The notes: generated by a model not told the origin, from the sequence alone. DNA of 64,000 bases from Aquitalea denitrificans (GCF_009856625.1 NZ_CP047241.1:4278001-4342000), one strand, 5' to 3'. Shown: positions 11,412 to 20,872, numbered from the stretch's first letter. A program made the numbers and translations.

Positions 11412-13783
11412 GGCGTGCCAGCCGCCGGCAGGTCGCCAATGGCCGATACTGCCCACTTCTTCGGCATCAGCTTGCCCTTTTTGCCACGCTTGGCATCGAA
11501 CTCGGCCAGGGCCAGCTTTTCGTCAGCCACTTTGCCGCGCACCGATACCGTAGCCAGCAGCGCCTTGTCGCCCTTGACCAGGCCAATGGCGGTCAGCGTT
11601 TCGCCAGCATCCAGCGCCATCAGCATCAGGCCACGGCCCTTGGCCATTTCCTTCAGCTCGCCAGCCGGGAATGCCAGCAGGCGGCCATTATCCGCTGCAG
11701 CCACCAGTCGCATGGCCGCCAGATCGGCATTGCTGGCCACAACTACCGGGGTGATGACGTTTTCACCATTGTCCAGCGTGAGAAAAGCCTTGCCGGCCTT
11801 GACCCTGCCCGACATGTCAGACAGTTTGGCCACAAAGCCATAACCGCCAGAACCGGCCACCACGAAGCGGGCATCGTCCTTGCCGGAAATCATCTGCGCC
11901 GGCTTGGCACCGTCCTGTAGATCCACCAGCGAGGCCACCGGCACGCCGTCGCCACGACCGGTCGGCACATCAGCCGGGTCGATGGTGTAGGCGCGACCCT
12001 TGTTGTCCAGCACGATGACCGACCACACGGTGCGGGTTTCCACCACGGTGTGTAGACCGTCGCCATCCTTGAAGGCCAGTGCCGACAGATCGACGTTGTG
12101 GCCGACGCGGGCGCGGATCCAGCCTTTTTGCGACAGGATGATGGTGACCGGCTCGTCGGCGATGGTCTGGGTGAGCACGGCGCGTTCGGCCGCCTTGATT
12201 TCACTGCGACGTGGATCGCCATACTTGGCGGTATCCGCCATGATTTCGTCGCGGATCAGGCGGGTGAGGGCGTCCGGCGTATCCAGCACATGGCGTAAAC
12301 CTTCGCGCTCTTCACGCAGCTCGGACAGCTCCTTCTCCAGCTTGAAACCTTCCAGCCGCGCCAGTTGGCGCAGGCGGATTTCCAGAATGTCCTCGGCTTG
12401 TGCTTCGGACAGGCCGAAGGCTTTCATCAGGTCGGGCTTGGGTTCGTCCGATTCGCGGATGACGCGGATGACTTCATCGATATGGATGAAGGCAATCATG
12501 CGCCCTTCCAGGATATGAATACGCTTTTCCACCTGGCCCAGCCGATACTTGAGGCGGCGGGTGACGGTGCTGCGACGGAAGTCTATCCACTCGGACAAAA
12601 TAGCCTTGAGACCCTTCTGCGCCGGGCGGCCGTCCAGACCGATCATCACCAGGTTCATCGAGGCATTGCCTTCCAGACTGGTTTGCGCCAGCAGGATGTT
12701 GATGAACTCGTCCGGGTCCTGCCGGCTGGACTTGGGTTCGAACACCAGCCGCACCGGACACTGGCTGTCCGATTCGTCCCGCACGCGGTCCAGCAGCGAC
12801 AGCATCAGGCTCTTCAGGTTTTGCTGGTCTTGTGTCAGCGCTTTCTTGCCGGCCTTGAGCTTGGGGTTGGTGGCTTCTTCGATCTCGGCCAGTACTTTCT
12901 GTGCCGACGATCCCGGCGGCAGCTCGGACACGATGACGCGCCACTGGCCACGCGCCAGTTTTTCCACTTCCCACTTGGCCCGCACCCGCACGCTGCCACG
13001 GCCACCTTCATAAGCAGCCAGGATATCGTCGAACGGGGTGATGATCTGGCCACCGCCGGGAAAGTCCGGGCCGGGGATAAAGTCCATCAGCTGGCGGGTA
13101 GTCAGTTCCGGATTGGCCAGCAAGGCCAGGCAGCCACGTGCCACCTCGGTGAGGTTATGTGGCGGGATTTCCGTGGCCATGCCCACGGCAATACCAGAAG
13201 CGCCGTTGAGCAGCACCATTGGCAGGCGTGCCGGCAGCAGGGCGGGCTCTTCGAAGGCACCGTCGTAATTGGGCACAAAGTCCACGGTGCCCATGTCGAT
13301 TTCGCCCAGCAGCAGCTCGGCAATCGGTGTCAGCCTCGCCTCGGTATAACGCATGGCGGCGGCACCGTCGCCATCACGGCTGCCAAAGTTACCTTGGCCA
13401 TCAATCAGTGGATAGCGCAGGGTGAAGTCCTGCGCCATGCGCACCAGCGCTTCGTAGGCCGAGCTGTCGCCGTGCGGGTGGTATTTACCCAGGATTTCAC
13501 CCACCACCCGCGCCGACTTGACCGGCTTGGCACCATGCGCCAGACCCATATCGCGCATGGCATACAGGATGCGGCGCTGCACCGGCTTCTGGCCATCGGC
13601 CACCTCTGGCAGCGCGCGGCCCTTGACCACGCTCATGGCGTATTCCAGATAAGCACGCTCGGCATACTGGTCCAGTGGAATCCAGTCGCCCGTCTGTGCA
13701 TCAGCCGGCGGGGCAGGCGGTGTCACGGGCGGCTGCGTGCCGGAGACTGGCGGCGCATCGTCAAAGAGATCGTTACTGTTCAT
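11408..13783 (-). CDS. parC: DNA topoisomerase IV subunit A
   Basis: ParC pairs with ParE to decatenate daughter chromosomes. The 791-residue product has the GyrA/ParC winged-helix and tower domains with the catalytic tyrosine in AMRYTEARL (Tyr146). The quinolone-target loop GKYHPHGDSSAYEA has serine and glutamate at the two usual resistance positions, so it looks drug-sensitive. The C-terminal beta-propeller is shorter than in GyrA, as expected for ParC. The ATG at 13783 was chosen because earlier in-frame starts at 13849 and 13825 add a non-conserved leader; none has a strong ribosome site. No parE is visible in the window. The stop overlaps the pilS start. Confidence 0.95.
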   Translation of the reverse strand: MNSNDLFDDAPPVSGTQPPVTPPAPPADAQTGDWIPLDQYAERAYLEYAMSVVKGRALPEVADGQKPVQRRILYAMRDMGLAHGAKPVKSARVVGEILGKYHPHGDSSAYEALVRMAQDFTLRYPLIDGQGNFGSRDGDGAAAMRYTEARLTPIAELLLGEIDMGTVDFVPNYDGAFEEPALLPARLPMVLLNGASGIAVGMATEIPPHNLTEVARGCLALLANPELTTRQLMDFIPGPDFPGGGQIITPFDDILAAYEGGRGSVRVRAKWEVEKLARGQWRVIVSELPPGSSAQKVLAEIEEATNPKLKAGKKALTQDQQNLKSLMLSLLDRVRDESDSQCPVRLVFEPKSSRQDPDEFINILLAQTSLEGNASMNLVMIGLDGRPAQKGLKAILSEWIDFRRSTVTRRLKYRLGQVEKRIHILEGRMIAFIHIDEVIRVIRESDEPKPDLMKAFGLSEAQAEDILEIRLRQLARLEGFKLEKELSELREEREGLRHVLDTPDALTRLIRDEIMADTAKYGDPRRSEIKAAERAVLTQTIADEPVTIILSQKGWIRARVGHNVDLSALAFKDGDGLHTVVETRTVWSVIVLDNKGRAYTIDPADVPTGRGDGVPVASLVDLQDGAKPAQMISGKDDARFVVAGSGGYGFVAKLSDMSGRVKAGKAFLTLDNGENVITPVVVASNADLAAMRLVAAADNGRLLAFPAGELKEMAKGRGLMLMALDAGETLTAIGLVKGDKALLATVSVRGKVADEKLALAEFDAKRGKKGKLMPKKWAVSAIGDLPAAGTP

Positions 13784-13908
13784 GGGGCAGGGCTTGCTTG
13801 TGTGATAGGGTTTCAGCTTGTTCATCTGCAGTACCGCCACGCTGCACACCGGCCATCAGCCGGGCAGGGTGGAACACTGCGCCATTCATTTTCGAGGGCA
13901 ATTCTACT

Positions 13909-14379
13909 ATGGCCAGCCTGTTGCAGTGGCAATGCCACCCGTTTGACGGTTTTTCCCCGCTTGCGCTGTATGAAATGCTGCAGTTGCGCGACCGGGTTTT
14001 CGTGGTGGAGCAGCAATCCATCTATGGCGATATCGACGGTGTCGACCTGCATTGCTACCACCTGCAAGGACGTGATGGTCACGGCAAACTGCAGGCCTAT
14101 GCCCGCCTGATTGCTCCCGGTGAAAAATACCCGGATGCCAGCGCCATTGGCCGGGTGGTACTGGAACCGGCACTGCGTGGCAAGGGCCTGGGTAACCAGC
14201 TGCTGGCCGAGGCGGTGAACCACTGCCTGCAGCTGTGGCCCGCAGCACCCATCATGCTGTCGGCCCAGCTGGCTGCCTGCGGACTGTACGAGCGCTTCGG
14301 CTTTGTTGCGGTTTCGCAGCCCTATGACGATGGCGGCATCATGCACGTGGACATGCGGCGCGGCACACTCAGCCACTAA
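13909..14379 (+). CDS. elaA: ElaA-family GNAT acetyltransferase
   Basis: The 156-residue product matches the ElaA branch of GNAT N-acetyltransferases: an LRDRVFVVEQ motif near residue 25, then a GRVVLEPALRGKGLGNQL block that forms the acetyl-CoA pyrophosphate loop (R/QxxGxG/A). Its substrate is unknown in the family. The ATG at 13909 follows GAGGG by ten bases. The gene is divergent from parC with about 125 bases between them, and convergent with the membrane protein at 14392. Confidence 0.85.
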   Translation: MASLLQWQCHPFDGFSPLALYEMLQLRDRVFVVEQQSIYGDIDGVDLHCYHLQGRDGHGKLQAYARLIAPGEKYPDASAIGRVVLEPALRGKGLGNQLLAEAVNHCLQLWPAAPIMLSAQLAACGLYERFGFVAVSQPYDDGGIMHVDMRRGTLSH

Positions 14380-14391
14380 GCTGCAACCTGT

Positions 14392-15123
14392 TCAATCCGC
14401 CCGCGGAGCGAACAGGTCTTTCCAGCCGGTATACGCCGTGACATACAACACTGGGAACCACAGCAACAAGCCCAGCCCCAGCGGCAGCAAGGCAAGAAAC
14501 AGCAGCAAGGCCAGCATGAAGGCAGACAGCAGCACCGCCTGCCAGTTGGCCAAGCCGCCACGGAAACTGTCACGCAGCGCCTGCCACGGCCCCAATCCGT
14601 TCAGCACCACCAGCGCCGGGGCAAACCAATAGCACAGGCTGAGCAGAAACATCAGCGCTGCACTCAGTAACATGAGCAAGCCGATGGGTCCATCCAGCCT
14701 GGGCATATTCTGCGCATTCTCCGTGGCAATCACATGGACGCCCAGCAAGGGCATGGCCGCACTGAGCAGCAGCATCGCCAGCAGCAACAAGGCCAGATAC
14801 AGCATGCCGACATTGAGCAAGGCGCGGGGAGCCTGACGGAAACCGGCAAACAGCGCGCTCAACTTCAGTTCGGTATCGCGCTCCGCCTGTTGTGCCGCCA
14901 ACACAAAGCCACCGGCAAACACCGGTCCCAGGAAAAAGGTAAGCGGCGGCCCCAGCATGGGTATGGCCGCCACGGCAAAGTGGATCAGCAGATAGCTGCC
15001 AGCCAGCAGCATCCAGGTCAGCGGTTGTTGCCTAACCAGATAAAATGCTTCCACGATCCAGCGCCAGCCACGTGCATAGCCCACCTGGCGTGCATCGATG
15101 CGTGCGGGGAAATCAGTCTGCAT
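14392..15123 (-). CDS. BPSS1780-type multi-spanning membrane protein
   Basis: The 243-residue product has about five or six strongly hydrophobic segments (near residues 38-60, 65-80, 105-130, 148-170, 195-225) and a short polar N-terminus with a conserved-looking GWRWI motif before the first. This pattern fits the uncharacterised BPSS1780 family of betaproteobacterial membrane proteins; no function is known. It stands alone, convergent with the acetyltransferase gene and divergent from tkt. Confidence 0.75.
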   Translation of the reverse strand: MQTDFPARIDARQVGYARGWRWIVEAFYLVRQQPLTWMLLAGSYLLIHFAVAAIPMLGPPLTFFLGPVFAGGFVLAAQQAERDTELKLSALFAGFRQAPRALLNVGMLYLALLLLAMLLLSAAMPLLGVHVIATENAQNMPRLDGPIGLLMLLSAALMFLLSLCYWFAPALVVLNGLGPWQALRDSFRGGLANWQAVLLSAFMLALLLFLALLPLGLGLLLWFPVLYVTAYTGWKDLFAPRAD

Positions 15124-15448
15124 GCTTGCTCCTGTCCGGCTGTTTCATGGTGAAAACCCAAAATCCTGCGCCGACTGTCCATGAGAGCGGGGTGCAGGTC
15201 AAGCCCGTTAGCCAGCCGACCCCGGCCAGGCAGCTAAGGCTGCATGCAGCAATGCTGTCAACAAAGCATTGAAAATGCATGAAAACGGCGCACAAGCTGC
15301 GCCGTGAAGGTTGCCGCAATGCGGCAAAATCAGCGATAATTCCATGATTTCGCGGCGGTTAATCCATGCCGGTGCCATGCACGGGCCACGGGCTGACTGT
15401 CGTACCGCGTCTGTCCCGCCCCCTTTACAGTTTTGAGGTTTTCCCGAA
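15124..15448. other. Regulatory region upstream of tkt
   Basis: No gene seen in this 325-base gap. It holds a hairpin (ACGGCGCA-CAAGC-TGCGCCGT, 15285-15305), a palindrome (TTGCCGC-AAT-GCGGCAA, 15311-15327), and a possible sigma-70 promoter formed by TTGCCG (15311-15316) and GATAAT (15335-15340) 18 bases apart. The palindrome covers the -35 box, so it is a plausible operator for tkt. A ribosome site GAGG precedes the ATG at 15449. Confidence 0.5.
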
Positions 15449-17434
15449 ATGGTCACCCGAACCGAGCTAGCCAACGCCATTCGTTTCCTGTCTATGGATG
15501 CAGTGGAGAAGGCCAAATCTGGTCACCCTGGCGCCCCGATGGGCATGGCTGATATCGCCGAAGTACTGTGGCGCGATCACTTGAAGCACAACCCTGCCAA
15601 TCCTTCCTGGTCCAACCGTGACCGCTTCGTGCTCTCCAACGGGCACGGCTCCATGCTCATCTACAGCCTGCTGCACCTCACCGGCTACGATCTGTCCATC
15701 GACGACCTCAAAAACTTCCGTCAGCTGCATTCCAAAACCCCGGGCCACCCGGAATACGGTTATGCACCGGGCGTGGAAACCACCACCGGCCCGCTAGGCC
15801 AGGGCATCACCAATGCGGTGGGCATGGCGCTGGCCGAAAAAATGCTGGCCGCCCAGTTCAACCGCGACGGCCATACCGTAGTCGACCACAATACCTGGGT
15901 ATTCCTGGGTGACGGTTGCCTGATGGAAGGCATCAGCCACGAAGCCTGCTCGCTGGCCGGTACCTGGGGCCTGAACAAGCTGATCGCCTTCTGGGACGAC
16001 AACGGCATCTCCATCGACGGTCATGTTGAAGGCTGGTTCACCGACAACACCCCGGCCCGCTTCGAAGCCTACGGCTGGCAGGTGATCAAGAACGTCAACG
16101 GCCACGATCCGGTGGAAATCGCCACCGCCATCGAAACCGCCAAGAAGGGCGACCGTCCGACGCTGATCTGCTGCAAGACCACCATCGGTTTTGGCTCGCC
16201 CAACAAGCAAGGCACCCACGATGTGCATGGCGCGCCGCTGGGCGCGGCCGAAATTGCCGCCGCGCGCGAAACGCTGAACTGGCCGCATGCACCGTTTGAA
16301 ATTCCGGCCGACATCTACGCCGCCTGGAGCGCCCGCGACAAGGGTGCACTGGCCGAGATCGAATGGAACAAGCAGTTTGACGCCTACCGCGCCGCTTACC
16401 CGAAACTGGCTGCCGAATTCGAACGCCGCATGCAGGGCGAACTGCCGGCAGCCTGGGCCGAAGCCCGCGACGCGGCCATCGCCAAGATCGTGGACGCTGC
16501 CCAGACCGTGGCCACCCGCAAGGCCAGCCAGATTGCACTGGAAGCCTTCTCGCCCAGCCTGCCTGAGTTTGTAGGCGGTTCGGCCGACCTGACCGGCTCC
16601 AACCTGACCAACTGGTCTGGTTCCAAGTGGATCGACGCGGCCGGCAACGGCAACTACATCAGCTATGGCGTACGCGAGTTCGGCATGGCTGCCATCATGA
16701 ACGGCATGACGCTGCACGGTGGCCTGCGCCCCTACGGCGGTACCTTCCTGATGTTCAGCGAATACGCCCGCAATGCACTGCGCATGGCCTCGCTGATGAA
16801 GATCAACCCGGTGTTCGTGTTCACTCACGACTCCATCGGCCTGGGCGAAGACGGCCCCACCCACCAACCGGTGGAACAAGTGGCCACGCTGCGCCTGATC
16901 CCGAATCACCACACCTGGCGTCCGTGCGACACCACCGAAGCTGCGGTGGCCTGGGCGCATGCCATCGAACAGAAAACCACCCCGAGCAGCCTGATCCTCA
17001 GCCGCCAGAACCTGCCCTTCGTGCAGCGTGATGCACAGCAGATCAAGGACATTGCCCGTGGCGGCTACGTGCTGCGTGATGCTGCCGATGCCCGCGCCGT
17101 GCTGATTGCCACCGGTTCGGAAATCGAACTGGCGCTGAAGGCACAGGAAGCACTGGCAGCCGAAGGTATTGCCGTGCGCGTGGTGTCCATGCCTTGCACC
17201 AATGTGTTCGACCAGCAGGACAAGGCCTGGCAGCAAAGCGTGCTGCCGGCCGGCCTGCCGCGTCTGGCCATTGAAGCCGGTGTACCGGACTCCTGGCGCA
17301 AGTATGTCGGTCTGGAAGGTGACGTGGTGGGCATGGCCCACTTCGGCGAATCCGCACCGGCCGGCGTGCTGTTCAAGGAATTCGGCTTCACCGTCGACAA
17401 TGTCGTCGCCAAAACCAAGAACATCATTCAATAA
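15449..17434 (+). CDS. tkt: Transketolase
   Basis: This 661-residue thiamine diphosphate enzyme moves two-carbon ketol groups between sugar phosphates in the pentose phosphate and Calvin-type pathways. Visible marks are GHPGAPMGMA (about residues 25-34), the substrate-binding NGHGSM, the cofactor motif GDGCLMEGISHEA (about 155-167), the pyrimidine-domain DSIGLGEDGPTHQP, and a full C-terminal domain. Length is standard. It opens a rightward run tkt-gap-pgk-fba, separated by terminators, so these are neighbouring units rather than one strict operon. Confidence 0.97.
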   Translation: MVTRTELANAIRFLSMDAVEKAKSGHPGAPMGMADIAEVLWRDHLKHNPANPSWSNRDRFVLSNGHGSMLIYSLLHLTGYDLSIDDLKNFRQLHSKTPGHPEYGYAPGVETTTGPLGQGITNAVGMALAEKMLAAQFNRDGHTVVDHNTWVFLGDGCLMEGISHEACSLAGTWGLNKLIAFWDDNGISIDGHVEGWFTDNTPARFEAYGWQVIKNVNGHDPVEIATAIETAKKGDRPTLICCKTTIGFGSPNKQGTHDVHGAPLGAAEIAAARETLNWPHAPFEIPADIYAAWSARDKGALAEIEWNKQFDAYRAAYPKLAAEFERRMQGELPAAWAEARDAAIAKIVDAAQTVATRKASQIALEAFSPSLPEFVGGSADLTGSNLTNWSGSKWIDAAGNGNYISYGVREFGMAAIMNGMTLHGGLRPYGGTFLMFSEYARNALRMASLMKINPVFVFTHDSIGLGEDGPTHQPVEQVATLRLIPNHHTWRPCDTTEAAVAWAHAIEQKTTPSSLILSRQNLPFVQRDAQQIKDIARGGYVLRDAADARAVLIATGSEIELALKAQEALAAEGIAVRVVSMPCTNVFDQQDKAWQQSVLPAGLPRLAIEAGVPDSWRKYVGLEGDVVGMAHFGESAPAGVLFKEFGFTVDNVVAKTKNIIQ

Positions 17435-17442
17435 AAAAGCAC

Positions 17443-17484
17443 AGGCCGCCCCATCCAAAAACAAAGCAGGGGTGGCCTTATTTT
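17443..17484 (+). terminator. Terminator after tkt
   Basis: A 10-bp stem with one G-U pair (17443-17452 with 17469-17478), a 16-base A-rich loop, then TATTTTC. The loop is long, so efficiency is uncertain. Confidence 0.55.
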
Positions 17485-17547
17485 CATGGTGTCTCCATTC
17501 TGACCCGCTCACGCGGGGAGGCACCAGTTTTCCGGGAGAGTAATAGT

Positions 17548-18561
17548 ATGACCATTCGCATCGCGATCAACGGCTACGGCCGCATTGGCCGTCAGGTACT
17601 GCGCGCCATTTACGAATACAACCTGCACAACGATTTCAAGGTTGTTGCCGTCAACGCAACCGGCGATCTGGCCACCAACGCCCACCTGACCAAGTTCGAC
17701 ACCGTACACGGTCGTTTTCCGGCAGACATCGCTCACGATGAAGAAAACCTGCTGATCAACGGTGAAAAGATTCCCTTCTTCTCCACCCGCAACCCGGCTG
17801 AACTGCCGTGGAAAGCCCTGAATGTAGACCTGGTACTGGAATGTACCGGTGCCTTCACCAGCAAGGAAAAGTGCCAGGTCCACCTGGACGCCGGTGCCAA
17901 GAAGGTGCTGATTTCCGCCCCGGGCGGCGACGACGTTGACGCCACCATCGTGTACGGCGTAAACCACGACGTGCTGACCAGCGCCATGACCGTGGTGTCC
18001 AACGCATCCTGCACCACCAACTGCCTGGCACCGGTGGCCAAGGCACTGAACGACACCATTGGCGTGACCAAGGGCCTGATGACCACCATCCACGCCTTTA
18101 CCAACGACCAGGTGCTGACCGACGTGCGTCACAAAGACCTGCGCCGCGCCCGTTCCGCCACCGAAAACATGATCCCCACCAAGACCGGTGCCGCCAAGGC
18201 CGTGGGCCTGGTACTGCCGGAACTGAAGGGCAAGCTGGATGGCTTCGCCGTGCGCGTTCCCACCATCAATGTTTCGCTGGTTGACCTGACCTTCAAGTCT
18301 GGCCGTGACACCACCAAGGACGAAGTCAACGAAATCCTGCAGGCTGCATCCGAAGGCCCGATGAAGGGCGTGCTGGGCTTCAACACCCTGCCGCTGGTTT
18401 CCTCCGACTTCAACCACAGCACCGAAGCCTCCACCTTTGACGCCACCCTGACCAAGGTGACCGGCGGCAATATGGTTAAGGTACTGGCCTGGTACGACAA
18501 CGAGTGGGGCTTCAGCAACCAGATGCTGAAAACCGCTCGCGCCATGTTCGAAGCCAAGTAA
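17548..18561 (+). CDS. gap: Type I glyceraldehyde-3-phosphate dehydrogenase
   Basis: The 337-residue product has the NAD(P) Rossmann start INGYGRIGR, catalytic C155 in SNASCTTNC, catalytic H182 in TTIHAFTND, and DNEWGFS near the end. At the site after the second strand, where NAD-specific enzymes carry aspartate (IND), this protein reads VNATGD. That loss of the acidic residue resembles gluconeogenic GapB of Bacillus subtilis, which prefers NADP. Preference for NADP, or dual use, is therefore an inference. E4P dehydrogenase (Epd) is a less likely alternative. A strong ribosome site (GGGAGAG) precedes the ATG. Confidence 0.93.
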   Translation: MTIRIAINGYGRIGRQVLRAIYEYNLHNDFKVVAVNATGDLATNAHLTKFDTVHGRFPADIAHDEENLLINGEKIPFFSTRNPAELPWKALNVDLVLECTGAFTSKEKCQVHLDAGAKKVLISAPGGDDVDATIVYGVNHDVLTSAMTVVSNASCTTNCLAPVAKALNDTIGVTKGLMTTIHAFTNDQVLTDVRHKDLRRARSATENMIPTKTGAAKAVGLVLPELKGKLDGFAVRVPTINVSLVDLTFKSGRDTTKDEVNEILQAASEGPMKGVLGFNTLPLVSSDFNHSTEASTFDATLTKVTGGNMVKVLAWYDNEWGFSNQMLKTARAMFEAK

Positions 18562-18591
18562 GGTGTGGCCCTGCGGGGCCAGCAGCAAATG

Positions 18592-18622
18592 AAAGCAGGT
18601 GGGACGCAGGTCCGCCTGCTTT
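18592..18622 (+). terminator. Hairpin after gap
   Basis: AAAGCAGGTGGG pairs with GTCCGCCTGCTTT over about 12 bp with two G-U pairs. It ends in TTTCC, a weak tail. Confidence 0.5.
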
Positions 18623-18965
18623 CCTGCAGTTAACAGGGTTGACGGGTGAGCCGGTTGAGCCATGCTCCCGCCACTGCGCCCCAAGGCGAACACCCCCGTC
18701 CAGGCTGCGGCTTAGCGCGGCGCTTAACAGCCAGCAGGGCAGGGTGCAAGAGCCAACTGCTGTAATAAATACACTACTTGATCTGCTGTCTGTTGCGCAT
18801 GCAGGCAGCCCGGTACAGTAGCAACAGCGATAGCCCGCGTAGCGACAGGGCTGCTAATCAAATGTCATTTACGCTTACACTATCGCCAAGCCCGAATAAC
18901 GGCTGTACGGCCTTCCCCACGAAGGCGGTCGCCAATCGCATTCAACAGATAAAAGCGAGCCACCG
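18623..18965. other. Intergenic region between gap and pgk
   Basis: No gene seen. The sequence shifts from GC-rich to mixed composition toward pgk and presumably carries its promoter. I find no pair of boxes good enough to name one, and the ribosome site before the pgk ATG (GCGAGCC) is weak. Confidence 0.4.
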
Positions 18966-20141
18966 ATGAAATTCAACAAACTGACCGAGCTGGACCTGGC
19001 CGGCAAACGCGTACTGATCCGTGTTGACATGAACGTGCCGGTGAAAAATGGCGTGATCGGCGACGACACCCGCATCCGCGCCAGCCTGCCGTCCATCGAA
19101 CACAGCCTGAACGCCGGTGCCGGCGTCATCCTGATGACCCACCTGGGCCGTCCGACCGAAGGCGAACCCAAGCCGGAAGACAGCCTGGCTCCGGTGGTGG
19201 AACGCCTGTCCGCCCTGCTGGGCAAGCCGGTACGTCTGGTTGCCGACTGGCAGGCCGGCCTCAGCGTAGCCGCCGGCGAAGTGGTGATGCTGGAAAACGT
19301 GCGCCTGAACAAGGGCGAGAAGAAGAACAATGCCGAGCTGGGCCAGGCCTATGCCAGCCTGTGCGATGTGTTCGTCAACGATGCCTTTGGCACCGCACAC
19401 CGCGCCGAAGCCTCCACCCACGCCGTGGCCCAGTTTGCTCCCACCGCCTGCGCCGGCATCCTGCTGGCTGCCGAGCTGGACGCGCTGGGCAAGGCCCTGC
19501 TGGCCCCGGCACGTCCGCTGGTAGCCATTGTGGCCGGCTCCAAGGTTTCCACCAAGCTGACCATTCTGGAATCGCTGGCCGACAAGGTGGACCAGCTGAT
19601 CGTGGGCGGCGGCATTGCCAACACCTTCTTGCTGGCCGAAGGCAAGAACATCGGCAAATCGCTGGCCGAAGCCGATCTGGTAGAGGAAGCCAAGAAGGTG
19701 ATTGCCAAAATCCGCGCCCGTGGCGGTGATGTACCGCTGCCCAGCGACGTGGTATGCGCCACCGAATTTGCCGAAACCGCCGCTGCCACCACCAAGCCGG
19801 TGGCCGAGGTGGGCGCTGACGACATGATTCTGGACATCGGCCCCGATTCCGCCGCCGAACTGGCGGCCATCATCGCCAAGGCCGGTACCGTGGTATGGAA
19901 CGGCCCGGTCGGTGTGTTCGAGTTCGACCAGTTCGGTAACGGCACCAAGACCCTGGCGCAGGCCATCGCCCAGTCGCCGGCCTTCTCCATTGCCGGCGGC
20001 GGTGACACGCTGGCGGCGATTGCCAAGTACGGCATTACCGATGACATCAGCTATATCTCCACCGGTGGTGGCGCTTTCCTGGAATTCCTGGAAGGCAAGA
20101 CCCTGCCGGCAGTGGCCATTCTGAGCGAACGCGCCGCCTGA
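18966..20141 (+). CDS. pgk: Phosphoglycerate kinase
   Basis: The 391-residue two-domain kinase interconverts 1,3-bisphosphoglycerate and 3-phosphoglycerate with ADP/ATP. Seen are the N-terminal signature RVLIRVDMNVPVK, HLGRPTEGE, the nucleotide-side motif VAGSKVSTKL, WNGPVGVFE and the C-terminal GGGDTLAA. Length is normal. It follows gap by 404 bases and uses the product of GAPDH. Confidence 0.97.
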   Translation: MKFNKLTELDLAGKRVLIRVDMNVPVKNGVIGDDTRIRASLPSIEHSLNAGAGVILMTHLGRPTEGEPKPEDSLAPVVERLSALLGKPVRLVADWQAGLSVAAGEVVMLENVRLNKGEKKNNAELGQAYASLCDVFVNDAFGTAHRAEASTHAVAQFAPTACAGILLAAELDALGKALLAPARPLVAIVAGSKVSTKLTILESLADKVDQLIVGGGIANTFLLAEGKNIGKSLAEADLVEEAKKVIAKIRARGGDVPLPSDVVCATEFAETAAATTKPVAEVGADDMILDIGPDSAAELAAIIAKAGTVVWNGPVGVFEFDQFGNGTKTLAQAIAQSPAFSIAGGGDTLAAIAKYGITDDISYISTGGGAFLEFLEGKTLPAVAILSERAA

Positions 20142-20165
20142 TCGCAGTCATCACCACATGCAAGT

Positions 20166-20190
20166 GAATGGCACGCCCGGCGTGCCATTC
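20166..20190 (+). terminator. Hairpin after pgk
   Basis: GAATGGCACGC-CCG-GCGTGCCATTC is a perfect 11-bp stem with a three-base loop, 25 bases after the pgk stop. It lacks a T tract (TCCCC follows), so it may be an end-stabilising hairpin rather than a terminator. Confidence 0.5.
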
Positions 20191-20215
20191 TCCCCACCCT
20201 TGCCGGAGTACTGCC

Positions 20216-20845
20216 ATGCCGTTGAATACCTGGTTGCTGTTTGTCACCACCGTGTTTTTTGTTTCCGCCACGCCCGGCCCCAACATGCTGCTAGCCATGA
20301 CCCATGGCATTCACCATGGCGTGCGCCGCACCGCCGTGACCTGCCTGGGGCTGATGACCGGCCTTGGCATCATCATGCTGGGCTCGGCAGCCGGCCTGGG
20401 AGCCTTGCTGGCGACATCGGAACAACTGTTTTCCATAGTAAAATACGCCGGTGCCGCCTATCTGATCTATCTTGGCATCAGAACCTGGCGTGCCACGCCG
20501 CAACCGGTAACGGAAGTGGCCGAAGATAGCAGCAAGAGTCATACCCCCGGGATGATGTTCCGCACCGGCTTTCTGGTGTCGATGAGCAATCCCAAGGCCT
20601 TCATCTTTTTTACTGCGCTGTTCCCGCAGTTCATGGACGCGCGGCTGCCGCAGGGGCCGCAGCTGGCCATTCTGGCGGCCACGTTTTACGTGATTGAAGC
20701 CTCCTGGCAGTTTGTCTATGCCAGTGGTGGCGCCCGCCTGGCAGGCTGGCTCAACAGCGCTCGTCGCCTGAAACTGGTGAACCAGGTATCCGGCGGGGCC
20801 TTTGTCGGTGCCGGCCTGTTGTTGTCCGGCGTGTCCCGCCACTAG
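20216..20845 (+). CDS. LysE/RhtB-family amino acid exporter
   Basis: The 209-residue product has about six hydrophobic segments. It carries the family signature ATPGPNMLLAM near residues 16-26, the GIHHGVRRT loop and SNPKAFIFF near 125. LysE/RhtB proteins export amino acids or homoserine lactones; the substrate here cannot be read from sequence. The ATG at 20216 follows GGAG by eight bases. It is inserted between pgk and fba. Confidence 0.88.
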   Translation: MPLNTWLLFVTTVFFVSATPGPNMLLAMTHGIHHGVRRTAVTCLGLMTGLGIIMLGSAAGLGALLATSEQLFSIVKYAGAAYLIYLGIRTWRATPQPVTEVAEDSSKSHTPGMMFRTGFLVSMSNPKAFIFFTALFPQFMDARLPQGPQLAILAATFYVIEASWQFVYASGGARLAGWLNSARRLKLVNQVSGGAFVGAGLLLSGVSRH

Positions 20846-20872
20846 GCGGCTTGCACCACCGCATGCGTAATT

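Noticed and set aside
12365..14110. Open frame of 581 codons opposite parC
   Set aside because: It is an antisense shadow created by GC-rich third codon positions; its product is low-complexity and matches no family.
15794..17524. Open frame of 576 codons opposite tkt, and a similar one opposite gap (17509-18693)
   Set aside because: Both run antisense to clearly coding genes and have unnatural composition rich in G, H and Q.
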